NCBI GenBank assembly: GCA_965218625.1
Contig: CBDCLG010000020.1
Coordinates: forward strand, 62,001-126,000
Source of the DNA: Bin5 sp965218625
Lineage (GTDB): Bacteria; Chloroflexota; Anaerolineae; Caldilineales; Caldilineaceae
Length of the DNA stretch: 64,000 nucleotides
Reading direction: 5' to 3'
Shown piece by piece: positions 26,691 through 35,863 of the stretch. Under the pieces are notes generated by a model. That model saw only the letters and a program-made list of their open reading frames with translations. It had not been told where the DNA came from and ran no database searches. A program made the translations under genes and the position numbers. Position 1 is the stretch's first letter; each line of letters starts with the position of its first letter.

Positions 26691-27696
26691 AGAGAAAGCA
26701 GCTGACCTCCTGTCGCTCGCCTACCGGAAGCAGACTTGGCACGCGCGCCTCGCACGTTCCAACGATGTTCTGGGTGCAGCGTGGATGGAAGGGGCACCCC
26801 GTTGGCCGGTTGTAAGGATGGGGCACCGAACCGGAGATTGTCGGCAAATTCACGCGCGGCCTGGAATGTATGCTCGGGATCGACTGCAAAAGCGACTGGG
26901 TATAGGGGTGTTTTGGCGCATGAAAGATTTCATCCACGGGCCCTTTTTCGGCAGTCTGGCCCAGATACATGACAACCACGTCGTCGGCCATTTCGGCAAT
27001 CACGCCAAGATTGTGGGTGATGAGGATGATCGCCATGCCCCGCTCCTCCTGCAAAGAACGCAGCAGGTCCAGGATCTGCCCTTGGGTGGTCACGTCGAGG
27101 GCGGTGGTAGGCTCGTCGGCAATCAGGAGCCGCGGGTCACAGGAGAGAGCGATGGCGATCATGGCCCGCTGGCGCAGACCGCCGCTGAGCTGGAACGAGT
27201 ATTCTTCCAGCCGACCGGTAGGCCGGGGGATGCCGACCTGGTGAAGCAAATCGGCAGCGAATTCACGCGCTTCACGCCGCGTCATCTGTTTATGAAGCAG
27301 GATGGCTTCTATGAGCTGATTGCCAATCGTATGCACGGGGCTGAGAGAGGTCATCGGCTCCTGGAAGATGAGGGCGATTTCATCTCCCCTGATATCGAGC
27401 ATTTCGGGGCCATTGGGCTCCAATTGGGTCAGGTCGACGTGGTCGGGCCGGTCGCCCCCGCCGTTTCGGTAGAGGAGGATCTCGCCGCCAACGATGCGTC
27501 CCGGCCGTTCCACAATTCGCAAAATCGAACGCACGGTCACGCTCTTGCCGCAACCGCTCTCACCCACGATGCCCAGCGTCTTGCCGGGTTCGACATCGAA
27601 GCTGGCATCTTCGACGGCCTTGACGATGCCCTCGTCCAGAAAGAAGTATGTTTTGAGATTACGAACTGACAGAATCAGCTGCTCTTCGTTTTCCAT
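26677..27696 (-). CDS. Oligopeptide/dipeptide ABC transporter ATPase (OppD/DppD type)
   Basis: 339 residues. Walker A GESGCGKSVTVRS, signature LSGGLRQRAMIA, Walker B LLIADEPTTALD, and the C-terminal NRPTGCPFHPRC motif. Forms a heterodimer with the OppF-type subunit encoded next. It starts nine bases after the DppC-type permease stop. Confidence 0.92.
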   Translation of the reverse strand: MENEEQLILSVRNLKTYFFLDEGIVKAVEDASFDVEPGKTLGIVGESGCGKSVTVRSILRIVERPGRIVGGEILLYRNGGGDRPDHVDLTQLEPNGPEMLDIRGDEIALIFQEPMTSLSPVHTIGNQLIEAILLHKQMTRREAREFAADLLHQVGIPRPTGRLEEYSFQLSGGLRQRAMIAIALSCDPRLLIADEPTTALDVTTQGQILDLLRSLQEERGMAIILITHNLGVIAEMADDVVVMYLGQTAEKGPVDEIFHAPKHPYTQSLLQSIPSIHSRPRVNLPTISGSVPHPYNRPTGCPFHPRCTQNIVGTCEARVPSLLPVGERQEVSCFLYEHE

Positions 27697-27705
27697 GCCT
27701 GACCC

Positions 27706-28842
27706 TTAAACGCCGTATGGATCGGCTGCGTCTCGCAGCCCGTCCCCGACGAAGTTGAACGCCAGAATCACCGTGATGACCGGGACCGCCGGTATCAACA
27801 GCCAGGGCGACAGAGCAACACTCTGCAGGCTCTGCGCGTCCTGCAGCAGCACGCCCCAACTGATCGCCGGCGGGCGGATGCCCAGGCCCAGAAAACTCAG
27901 CGAGGTCTCACTGATGATCATCACCGGCAGTGCGAGGGTGGTGGCGGCAATAATGTGACTCATGAAGGAGGGCACCAGGTGGCGGAAAATAATGCGCCAC
28001 TGGCTGCAGCCCGCAAGCTCTGCCGCCATCACGAAGTCCTCCTCGCGCAGCGCCAGGAACCTTCCCCGCACCACCCTGGCCAGCTCGGTCCAGCCGATCA
28101 GCGATATGATGATGGTGATGGCAAAGTAGACCTGCAGGACCGTCCAGTTTCTCGGCAAGCCGGCCGCAAGCCCCATCCACAGTGGAATTGTCGGGATCGA
28201 ACGCAGGATCTCGATCAGCCGTTGAATTATTGTATCGACCGCGCCCCCGTACAGTCCCGAAAGCCCACCGAAAAGCACGCCCAGGAATAGGCTGAGTGTA
28301 ACGCTTACCAGGCCAATCGTCAGCGATACCCTGGTACCCGACATCAGCCTTGACCACAGATCGCGCCCCAGCGTATCGGTGCCAAGGAGGAAAATCGTAT
28401 CTTCAGCCCGGCCCTCTTCAACCCCGATCAGGTGGCGGTCGGTGGGAATGAACCCCAGGAACTCGTATTTGTATCCGCGCGCGAAGAAGCGCAGTGGGAT
28501 CTTCTGGTTTGGGTCGGTCTGGAAAACGCGCTTGAATGTATTTGGGTCACGCGCCCCTTTCACGGCGAGGACGTGCGGTCTGAACGCCCCTCCATCAAAC
28601 CATCGGATCGGCTGCGGCGGCATCTGCGAAAAATTTGCCTCCGTCACCTCCGGGTCGGAGTAGGACACAAAGTCGGCGCCGATCACCACCAGGTAGAAGA
28701 TGATGATGGCGACCGCGCCGATCATCGCCAGGCGGTGCTTGCGGAATCGCCACCACATCAGCTGCCATTGGCTGGCAACAAAGATGCGCTCCCCCTGTTC
28801 CGGCGCGATAGCGGCCTCTACCGGCAGAATCCGTTCCGTCAT
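27706..28842 (-). CDS. ABC transporter permease (DppC/OppC type)
   Basis: 378 residues. One N-terminal helix (LAMIGAVAIIIFYLVVIGA), then a large external insert of about 100 residues, then the permease core with LGTDTLGRDLWSRLMSG and the EAA loop (AAELAGCSQWRIIFRHLVP). The external insert is longer than in enterobacterial DppC. ATG 28842 overlaps the stop of the DppB-type gene by four bases; the much longer upstream frame is a shadow. Confidence 0.9.
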   Translation of the reverse strand: MTERILPVEAAIAPEQGERIFVASQWQLMWWRFRKHRLAMIGAVAIIIFYLVVIGADFVSYSDPEVTEANFSQMPPQPIRWFDGGAFRPHVLAVKGARDPNTFKRVFQTDPNQKIPLRFFARGYKYEFLGFIPTDRHLIGVEEGRAEDTIFLLGTDTLGRDLWSRLMSGTRVSLTIGLVSVTLSLFLGVLFGGLSGLYGGAVDTIIQRLIEILRSIPTIPLWMGLAAGLPRNWTVLQVYFAITIIISLIGWTELARVVRGRFLALREEDFVMAAELAGCSQWRIIFRHLVPSFMSHIIAATTLALPVMIISETSLSFLGLGIRPPAISWGVLLQDAQSLQSVALSPWLLIPAVPVITVILAFNFVGDGLRDAADPYGV

Positions 28843-29831
28843 CGCCCACCTTCCAACCGTATGCGGGGATCGATCAGCAGCAGCACCATGTCTGAAATAA
28901 AGGTGCCGACGACGGTCATCACGCCGATGAGCAACACGATCGTTCCGGCGAGGAACATATCCTGCGACTGCAATGAGCGCAACAGGACCGGCCCCATCGT
29001 TGGCAGGCTGAGCACTACCGAAACGATGATGCTGCCGGAGACGATGTGTGGAAACAGGTAGCCGAGGGTGCTGGCGAAGGGATTGAGCGCCACGCGCACC
29101 GGATATTTCAAGATGACTCTGCCCTCCGGGAGTCCCCTCGCCCGCGCGGTGACGACATAGGGCTTGCGCACCTCGTCCAGGAGATTGGCGCGCATGACGC
29201 GGATCAGCTGGGCTGTCGCCGACAACGCCAGAATGAGGGCCGGGACAGGCAAATGCTTGAGCAGGTCCCACACTTTGGCCATACTCCAGGACGCCAGCTT
29301 GAACTCTGAAGAGAACAACCCCCCCACGTTGGCGCCGAACAGCGAGAAGGCCAGGTACAGGACCACCAACGCCAGCAGGAAGCTGGGCGTAGCCAGGCCA
29401 AAGAATCCCACAAAGGTAAAGATGTAGTCACCGAAGGAATACTGTCGTACCGCCGAATAGATGCCGATCGGCAGCGCGACCGCCCAGGTGAACACGAGGG
29501 CAACGACCGAAACGACGATGGTCAGGGCCAGCCGGTCGCCGATCACCTCCAGTACGGGACGGCGCCACTCCATCGACATGCCAAAGTTGCCCTGCAGGAT
29601 CAGCGCCACCCACTTGGCGTATTGCACGTATACGGGCTGGTCGAGGCCATACTGGATGCGTAAGTTCTCGGCCTCTTGTCTGGAGACAAGCGTGCCCGTC
29701 TCCCGCTGCAAAGCGATGTAGGCGTCGACGTAGTCCCCCGCCGGCAATTGAATGATGAAAAAGGACAGCACGCTGACCGCCCATACGGTCAGAATCGCCA
29801 GCAGGAATCGCTGTGCCAGGTAGGCTAACAT
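28839..29831 (-). CDS. ABC transporter permease (DppB/OppB type)
   Basis: 330 residues. Typical start MLAYLAQRFLLAILTVWAVS and six predicted helices, with the EAA-like loop VTARARGLPEGRVILKYPVR. Pairs with the DppC-type permease. It lies 548 bp downstream of the substrate-binding protein gene, with a hairpin in between, so its expression may be lower than that of the binding protein. Confidence 0.91.
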   Translation of the reverse strand: MLAYLAQRFLLAILTVWAVSVLSFFIIQLPAGDYVDAYIALQRETGTLVSRQEAENLRIQYGLDQPVYVQYAKWVALILQGNFGMSMEWRRPVLEVIGDRLALTIVVSVVALVFTWAVALPIGIYSAVRQYSFGDYIFTFVGFFGLATPSFLLALVVLYLAFSLFGANVGGLFSSEFKLASWSMAKVWDLLKHLPVPALILALSATAQLIRVMRANLLDEVRKPYVVTARARGLPEGRVILKYPVRVALNPFASTLGYLFPHIVSGSIIVSVVLSLPTMGPVLLRSLQSQDMFLAGTIVLLIGVMTVVGTFISDMVLLLIDPRIRLEGGR

Positions 29832-30176
29832 CTGTTACGCCCTCGCCCGTCGCGTGCCGGCACAGAGAGCTCAGGCTTTCTCAGTGCCCGGCTCGGGCTG
29901 TCCGGCAAGGAGGGGGACACGCTGCCGAGCGGTTGGAGGGACCTGCGCCCTGGCAGCTGGCAACAGGGAGCGAAGATGATCGGGGTATGGAGGACGGATG
30001 AGCTCGGATCAACCACGATGAACGCTTTGACCTTGGTGAGGAACGGCGGCGGTGAATCTGCTATCGGTCTTCGTCATGTTCGCGTTGACCGCAGCCAATA
30101 CTAGCATTCCGCCTACAGCCGCGCAACCAGAGGGAATTCAGTTCGATATCGGGTATTTGCAAACAGGCTGCGGTCT

Positions 30177-30205
30177 GGGAAAGCGGGCAAGGCGCCCGCT
30201 CTCCC
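30177..30205 (-). terminator. Strong hairpin between binding-protein gene and permease genes
   Basis: 12-bp stem with one GU pair (AGCGGGC/GCCCGCT core, 5-nt loop). No U-tract on the minus strand, so more likely an mRNA-stabilising or partly terminating hairpin than a full terminator. The rest of the 29832-30379 gap shows no gene. Confidence 0.5.
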
Positions 30206-30379
30206 GTCATTGGAGTCGCGTCTTAACGGCGTCTGGAAAGTTGCACCGGTTGCAGACGGAACGCATGGGGCGCCGGGCGCGCCCCGGCAGTGCCTTCCCG
30301 GAGTGGGGATACGCCCCGCCTGCAGCCGGTTGCGGCGCCCGGTTCGAGACTGAATCGCCGGGCAAGACCGCTACTCGTC

Positions 30380-32437
30380 CTACTCGTCCTTATAGTAGAA
30401 CTGTTCCGAGCGGATGAGGCCAGGGGTCATGCCGGCAGTGTTGACGATCTGCCTGGGCGCAACATTCCCCATCCTGTCGTTGACGATGCGCGTGCCGAAG
30501 ATTACCGGCCCGGCGCCTACCGTGCCGATGGTCCACGTCTGGTCGGCGATGATCTTCCACATCTCCTTGACCTGCGCGATGACCTCTTCATCCGTTTGGA
30601 AACCGCCCAGCTTGTACCACATCTCCATCACCTGGCGCATCTCAGGCGGCGGCTCCAGGCCGGAGGCCCCGCGCGAGTCAAACCACTCACCGTACAGAGG
30701 CCCGGACGCGTAGCCGCCGGCCCCGTTCGGGAAGGCTGTCGAGGCGAGACTGACGATATTGTCCCCGACTTCCCACATCCAGATCTGGTGCTGGTTGGCG
30801 GCAGTCATCGTCTCTCCCTGGCTGCGCTCCACCGCCCGGATGTCGAGTTGAATGCCGATTGCCTTCCACTGGTCGTTGATCATTTCGCTGATCTGAGGGA
30901 AGGGGAGGAAGGCTTCCGATGCGGCCAGCACCTCGAAAATCAGCGGCTCGCCGTTATCTGTCCGCAGGCGGTTGCCGTCGGCATCCTTCTCCGTCAAGCC
31001 CAAATCATCCAGCATCTGATTGGCCGTGTCGGGATCGTAGGTGTGCCAGTACATGCGGTAGAGGACACCATTCTCGTCCGCGCCCGGTGAGAAGGGGTTG
31101 GTCTCGACCGGCAGAACGTTGCCTCCCTCGGCCAGACCGAGGAAAAAGGCCTCGTTGATCTGCTCGCGGTCAATTCCCAGGGAAATAGCGCGGCGGAACT
31201 CCAGCGAGTTGATCCACTTGACGATCTCCGGGTCGCCGTCATAGCTCATGTTGAAGATGAGGCCGGCCTGCGTGCCTCTCTCGGTGGGATCCAGAAAAAC
31301 GTCATAGCCGCCCCGCTCCTGGTTTTCCAGGAAGAGGGGGAGATTGACGATGTCGATGTGCCGGGCCTGGAAGTCGTATTCTCCGGCGACGGCCCGCAGG
31401 TTGATCACGTCAACCGACTCCGCCACCTCCAATACAATGTAGTCGTGGTAGGGGAGTTGATTGCCCGCTGTGTCCACTTCCCAGTAGTAGGCGTTCCGCT
31501 CCAGCACCCAACTCGGATTGTTGATTGCGATCGAGGTCGTCCAGGGCGTCACAGCGGGCAGGTCAGGATTGCCCTGCCAGCTCATCTTTGATTTGAGCAG
31601 ATTGACCCAGTTGTCGAACCCTGCCTCGTCAGCCTGGGCGTCGACCTGCTCCTGCGAAGTATAGCTGGGAAGGTACTGCTTCAGGTAGTGCGCCGGCGCA
31701 AAACCTCCCATGCCTGTATGTCCCCAATTGGCCTGGCTGGCAATTTGTGAGAAGCCGGCCAGCGCCTGGTGGAAGAGGAAATTGGGAGCCGGCAATATAT
31801 ACTTGACCGTCGTTTCGTCTACAGCCACCACCTGGGTGCCGACCGGCAGGTCTACGCCGGGGACCGCAATGATCTCTGTATTGTTGTAGATGTCCTCGAA
31901 CCAGAATACAAAGTCAGCGGAGGTGAAGGGCGCGCCATCGGACCACCTCATGCCTTCACGCAGAAAGATCGTCCATTCGGCGCCATCATCACTCCTTTCC
32001 CAGCCTTTGGCAATGTTGGGAATGACCTCGCTCATATCATACTTCCAGAACAGGATATGATCATGGGCCCCGTAGCGCTTGGGGTTCCACGCGTCGCCCG
32101 GTCCGGTGAAACCGCGGCGTACAATACCACCGTACTGACCGATTTCATTGAGGGGCCTGAGCACCAGCGGCTCCAGCGGCAATCGCTCCTCGACGGGGGG
32201 AAGTTTGCCCTCATCGACCATCTCCTGGAGCATCGGCGCGTCATCGTATGAGTCAGGCCACTCGGCCGGGTCGAGAACGACCTCCGGCCCTGACAGGCCT
32301 TCCCTGATAAGCTCGCGTCCGATTGGAATCGGGGTGGGGGTTACTACGACCTCAACCTCTACGACCTCCGCCCCGCACCCTGCAAGCAGCAAGGCGGCGA
32401 TCAGCAAGAACGCGAAAGCATGGGATAGGTTACGCAT
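30380..32437 (-). CDS. ABC transporter substrate-binding lipoprotein, peptide/nickel family 5
   Basis: 685 residues. Lipoprotein signal with lipobox LLLAGCGAE (Cys near 21), a Pro/Thr linker, then the SBP_bac_5 fold: WEPKR-like GDAWNPKRYG, KGWERSDDGAEWTIFLREGMRWSDG (residues spread over that stretch) and FRRAISLGIDREQIN. Likely captures peptides or similar solutes for the permeases and ATPases downstream. GGAGGAG lies just before the ATG. It is longer than typical DppA, as in many Chloroflexota and Thermotogota members. Confidence 0.92.
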   Translation of the reverse strand: MRNLSHAFAFLLIAALLLAGCGAEVVEVEVVVTPTPIPIGRELIREGLSGPEVVLDPAEWPDSYDDAPMLQEMVDEGKLPPVEERLPLEPLVLRPLNEIGQYGGIVRRGFTGPGDAWNPKRYGAHDHILFWKYDMSEVIPNIAKGWERSDDGAEWTIFLREGMRWSDGAPFTSADFVFWFEDIYNNTEIIAVPGVDLPVGTQVVAVDETTVKYILPAPNFLFHQALAGFSQIASQANWGHTGMGGFAPAHYLKQYLPSYTSQEQVDAQADEAGFDNWVNLLKSKMSWQGNPDLPAVTPWTTSIAINNPSWVLERNAYYWEVDTAGNQLPYHDYIVLEVAESVDVINLRAVAGEYDFQARHIDIVNLPLFLENQERGGYDVFLDPTERGTQAGLIFNMSYDGDPEIVKWINSLEFRRAISLGIDREQINEAFFLGLAEGGNVLPVETNPFSPGADENGVLYRMYWHTYDPDTANQMLDDLGLTEKDADGNRLRTDNGEPLIFEVLAASEAFLPFPQISEMINDQWKAIGIQLDIRAVERSQGETMTAANQHQIWMWEVGDNIVSLASTAFPNGAGGYASGPLYGEWFDSRGASGLEPPPEMRQVMEMWYKLGGFQTDEEVIAQVKEMWKIIADQTWTIGTVGAGPVIFGTRIVNDRMGNVAPRQIVNTAGMTPGLIRSEQFYYKDE

Positions 32438-33611
32438 TTTCTCCTCCGTTCCTTTGCACTTCGTGGCGGTATGAAGGTGACACGTATTGCTTCTGCTTTC
32501 GACACGAACAAAAGCCGGCGTTCAGATTCGTTCAGGCGGCACTGAGAATCTCGAACCGTTTTCTGTCTAATCACCTCCTTTGCCGCGCGGCATGCAGCAC
32601 GAAAGTCCAGGCTCAAAAGGGGAAACGGGGACGAAAGTCTCCCGTCTGATTCCGACTGATAAACCTCTGTAGGATTGCTGACAGTATCATATATTCTAGT
32701 TCCCGGCAACCAACCAAAATTTGCGACAGCTTCCCGCATTTTTGGAGAAAATGCCCCTGCCTCCCGGCCCCCCGAGACGCCCGGCAACTGCAGGAGCCAC
32801 GATCTCTTAATTCTGTTTTGCGCAACCTAAGCAAAGGCAGCCTCGGCCCGGCGGCAGATGAAAGGCAGCCCCAAGCAAGCGCCGTGCCATTATGCCCGTC
32901 CCGCGCCGGGCGCGTGGGCCATGCCTGGGAAACTGCTGCCCTCCCTGACCGGCCGGCGTCGCAACCGCCCGTTGCCCGCCATGCCTGTAAGACACAATTT
33001 TGGTGCGGCCGAAAACGCGAGCAAGCGCTCATATACGCTCGTAACAACTTACATACGCGGACATCGGCACAGCTGACCTACGCGCCCCTCACGCCGCCCG
33101 CAAGCATTCCATAGACCCGAACGCGGCCGCAATCTCGCCCCCATTCTGGTATTCGCTCCGATATGGGGGGCGCCGACCACGTTGAGGATGAGCTTCCGGC
33201 CTTCTCTTGGAGGCTACCTTCGACTCGTCCGACTTGCGCCGTGAACGACTCCCAAACTGAACCGCACCCGCATTCCAGGCGACAGGGGCCAAACAAGCGT
33301 GCGCATTATGCCCGCTGCGAAGCGCGCTGATGTGGATGGCAGGCTCTCGTCCTGCCCGCCATCCGTTTGCGATGGAATCTGCCAAGCAGAATTTGAAAGA
33401 TGTCTTCCGCTGAGGGGTCTTCTCAGGCGGTCGGAGACACAGGCCAGCCGGGCGGGCGAACCGCAGGATAGCCGGCTGTGAGAGATTCTTGCTTTGGGGA
33501 TCAATACATCCAGGCTGGATCGTGCGCCAGGCCATGAAAGGCCCGCCGCCAGGAGCCCTGGCTCGCCGCCGGTCTGCTTCGACGGGAACAACCGCGATTG
33601 CCCCTATGACC
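32438..33611. other. 1.17-kb gap without a convincing gene
   Basis: Several reading frames of 60-150 codons exist on both strands, but all are Arg/Pro/Ser-rich with no domain-like pattern, and I treat them as chance. It contains a candidate promoter near 32675-32702 and an imperfect GC hairpin around 33335-33363 (GGCAGG/CCTGCC). A decayed gene or an unrecognised RNA is possible. Confidence 0.5.
32675..32702 (-). promoter_or_regulatory. Candidate promoter for the peptide transporter operon
   Basis: Minus-strand TATGAT sits 16 bp downstream of TTGGTT in an otherwise AT-rich patch, about 240 bp before the binding-protein ATG. The match is moderate. Confidence 0.3.
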
Positions 33612-34442
33612 TCAAAGGCCGGGCACGTAGCCCTGGCCCCACTGCTCCGGGCGCGTCTCGCGAAAATCGCCCGTGTTGGGCATGATGGCCAGCTGGCCGC
33701 CGTCGATCACAACTGTCTGCCCAACAATGTAGCGGTTTTCCTCCGAGGCCAGAAATATAGCAAGCTTACCCACATCGTGCGGCGCCCCCAGCACACCGGC
33801 CGGGAGCTCGCCGGCGGCCGCCTGCTGATCAAAGTCTCCAAGTACTTTGAGATGATTTTCGACAAGGATCCAGCCCGGCGCGATCGCATTCACCCGTACG
33901 CCTTTCTGTGCCAGCTCCAACGAAAGCACGCGCGTAAAGCCCACGATTGCGGCCTTGGTGCCAGCGTATACGGTGTGCTCCGTCATCCCTGCAAAGGCGT
34001 GGACCGAGGTCAAGTTTACCACCGCGCCGTCCCCCTGCTCGACCATTCCGGGAGCGACCGCCTGCGTCAGGAAAAACATGCCGCGGATGTTGACATTGTA
34101 GAGCGTGTCGAACTGTTCCGGCGTGACCTGAAGAAATGGCTTGTTCATCGTGATGCCGGCATTGTTCACCAGCACGTCGATGCCGCCCAGGAAATCGCGT
34201 GCCCTGGCTGCCAGGTTCTGGACCTCCTCGATTTCCCCCAGGTCTGCCTTGAATACCTCAGCCTTTCCGCCGGCCCGCCTGATCTCGTCGACCGCGCTGG
34301 CCGCGCCCCCCTCGCTGTGCGCGTAGTGCAGCACGACCGCCGCGCCCTCTTTGGCAAACTCGAGCGCGACCCCGCGTCCAATCCCAGTACCGGAACCGGT
34401 TACGAGCACACGCTTTCCTTCCATCCTGCGCGTCTGCGTCAT
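33612..34442 (-). CDS. Short-chain dehydrogenase/reductase
   Basis: 276 residues. NAD(P)-binding VLVTGSGTGIGRG, NNAG in VLVNNAGIT, catalytic Ser in VVNLTSVHAF and Tyr/Lys in VYAGTKAAI, with the usual PG motif after it (AIAPGWI). ATG 34442 has AGGAGA upstream. It lies 80 bp downstream of the DegT aminotransferase and is the last gene of the 33612-43165 run. Substrate not predictable. Confidence 0.9.
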   Translation of the reverse strand: MTQTRRMEGKRVLVTGSGTGIGRGVALEFAKEGAAVVLHYAHSEGGAASAVDEIRRAGGKAEVFKADLGEIEEVQNLAARARDFLGGIDVLVNNAGITMNKPFLQVTPEQFDTLYNVNIRGMFFLTQAVAPGMVEQGDGAVVNLTSVHAFAGMTEHTVYAGTKAAIVGFTRVLSLELAQKGVRVNAIAPGWILVENHLKVLGDFDQQAAAGELPAGVLGAPHDVGKLAIFLASEENRYIVGQTVVIDGGQLAIMPNTGDFRETRPEQWGQGYVPGL

Positions 34443-34522
34443 TATCTCATCTCCTGTTGACAACGGAACGGACCCTCGATAGGACTCACTTTCGCCTCGA
34501 ACCAGGACCAGCGGAGGCGCCC

Positions 34523-35815
34523 TCAGGTCTCCAGCAGTTCATCGAGATTTTCAAACACCTTGTGGAACGCCTCGGCGTAACACTCCATCAACGCCATATC
34601 CTGAATTGTGATCGAGTGCCGCTCGTCATGCACGATAAGCGTTGTCTCAAACATGCGCAGCGCCTGCGGGTACTCCTGTGGATCGTATGTTACGTCTCCA
34701 TCGTATAGGGCCGACCGCCAGGGGTATCCGTTTCCGTATCCTATGTCGCGATCTCGAAAAATCGGAAAGGCCGGCATCGGCTCGTAGTGCCACAGACTCA
34801 TAGTGACGCCCTCGGCCTCGAGCGCGTCCAACAGCCTGTCCCGAAAACCGGCCGGCGCCATCTCCAGCCCCAGCGCGTCGGGGTCAAAGCGGAGCCGGTA
34901 CTTGTGATAAATGGTGCTGCTGCCCTCCGGCACAAACGGCGGCTGCAGACCGCTGATCTTGCCCAGCTGCTCGGAGAGGAATGCCCCGTTCCGCTGCGCG
35001 ATGGCGTTGTACTGCGGCAGCCGTTTCAACTGGCTGCGGGCAAAGGCCGCCGGCAACTCCTGCAGCCGGTAGTTCCAGCCAATTGTATGGCAGGCATAGG
35101 AGCGAAACCGCCTATCCTGGTCGTCGAGCTTCTCGCCAAAAGTGCGCATCATCTTGGCCCGCTCCGCATACTCATCGCTGTCCGTCAGCAAGAATCCTCC
35201 CTCGCCGCCGGAAAGATTCTTGGTCGCATTGAGGCTGAACCCGCCCAGGTCGCCGATCGTGCCCGCCATGCGCCCCTTGTAGGCGCTGCCGTGCGCCTGG
35301 CAGGCATCCTCGACAACTGCCAGGCCATATTTCTCGGCCAGGGCCAGGATCTCGTCCATATCCGCAGGGAGCCCGTGCATATGGACCGGCAGCAGCGCTT
35401 TGGTTCGCTCGGAGATCTTCTCCTCAATCCTGGAAGCGTCTATGTTGAACGTGCGCGGGTCGATATCGACGAATACCGGGATCGCCTGCTGCTGCAATAT
35501 GGGGAGACAGGTGCCCGAAAAAGAGAACGCGGTCGTGATCACCTCGTCGCCGGGTTGAACGCCAGCGGCGAACAGGGCCGTGTGCAGCGCAGCCGTCCCG
35601 CTGTTGAACGTCAACGCATGCTTGCTGCCCGTGAAGGCCGCCCAATCCTCCTGCAGTGCAGCCGCTTCCGGACCGTGGTCCTGGCCGGTCAGAATATTGC
35701 GGTCAAGCACCGCCATCACCGCGTCTTTGTCGGCCTGCGTGATATCGGGCCAGCGCCTCTTCAGCCCCTCGGGCACCGCACGCGCGCCGCCGTTGATCGC
35801 CAATCGTCCCTTCAT
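34523..35815 (-). CDS. DegT/DnrJ/EryC1/StrS-family aminotransferase
   Basis: 430 residues, PLP fold type I. HALTFNSGTAALHTAL, EVITTAFSFSGT, VVEDACQAHG (cofactor Asp) and the PLP-lysine motif SLNATKNLSGGEGG are intact. Family members transaminate keto-sugars or keto-cyclitols (for example scyllo-inosose) or act as dehydratases; the Lys indicates an aminotransferase. No sugar-nucleotide biosynthesis genes lie nearby, so a catabolic or cyclitol role with the neighbouring SDR is plausible. Confidence 0.88.
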   Translation of the reverse strand: MKGRLAINGGARAVPEGLKRRWPDITQADKDAVMAVLDRNILTGQDHGPEAAALQEDWAAFTGSKHALTFNSGTAALHTALFAAGVQPGDEVITTAFSFSGTCLPILQQQAIPVFVDIDPRTFNIDASRIEEKISERTKALLPVHMHGLPADMDEILALAEKYGLAVVEDACQAHGSAYKGRMAGTIGDLGGFSLNATKNLSGGEGGFLLTDSDEYAERAKMMRTFGEKLDDQDRRFRSYACHTIGWNYRLQELPAAFARSQLKRLPQYNAIAQRNGAFLSEQLGKISGLQPPFVPEGSSTIYHKYRLRFDPDALGLEMAPAGFRDRLLDALEAEGVTMSLWHYEPMPAFPIFRDRDIGYGNGYPWRSALYDGDVTYDPQEYPQALRMFETTLIVHDERHSITIQDMALMECYAEAFHKVFENLDELLET

Positions 35816-35863
35816 TGTCGTAGTCCCCCTTCTTGGCTGATGCCCAGGCCTGCCGAAATCGAG

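Noticed and set aside
32613..33535. Open frames of 144 and 148 codons on the minus strand in the 1.17-kb gap
   Set aside because: Arg/Pro/Ser-rich composition, no ribosome-binding site and no recognisable motifs.
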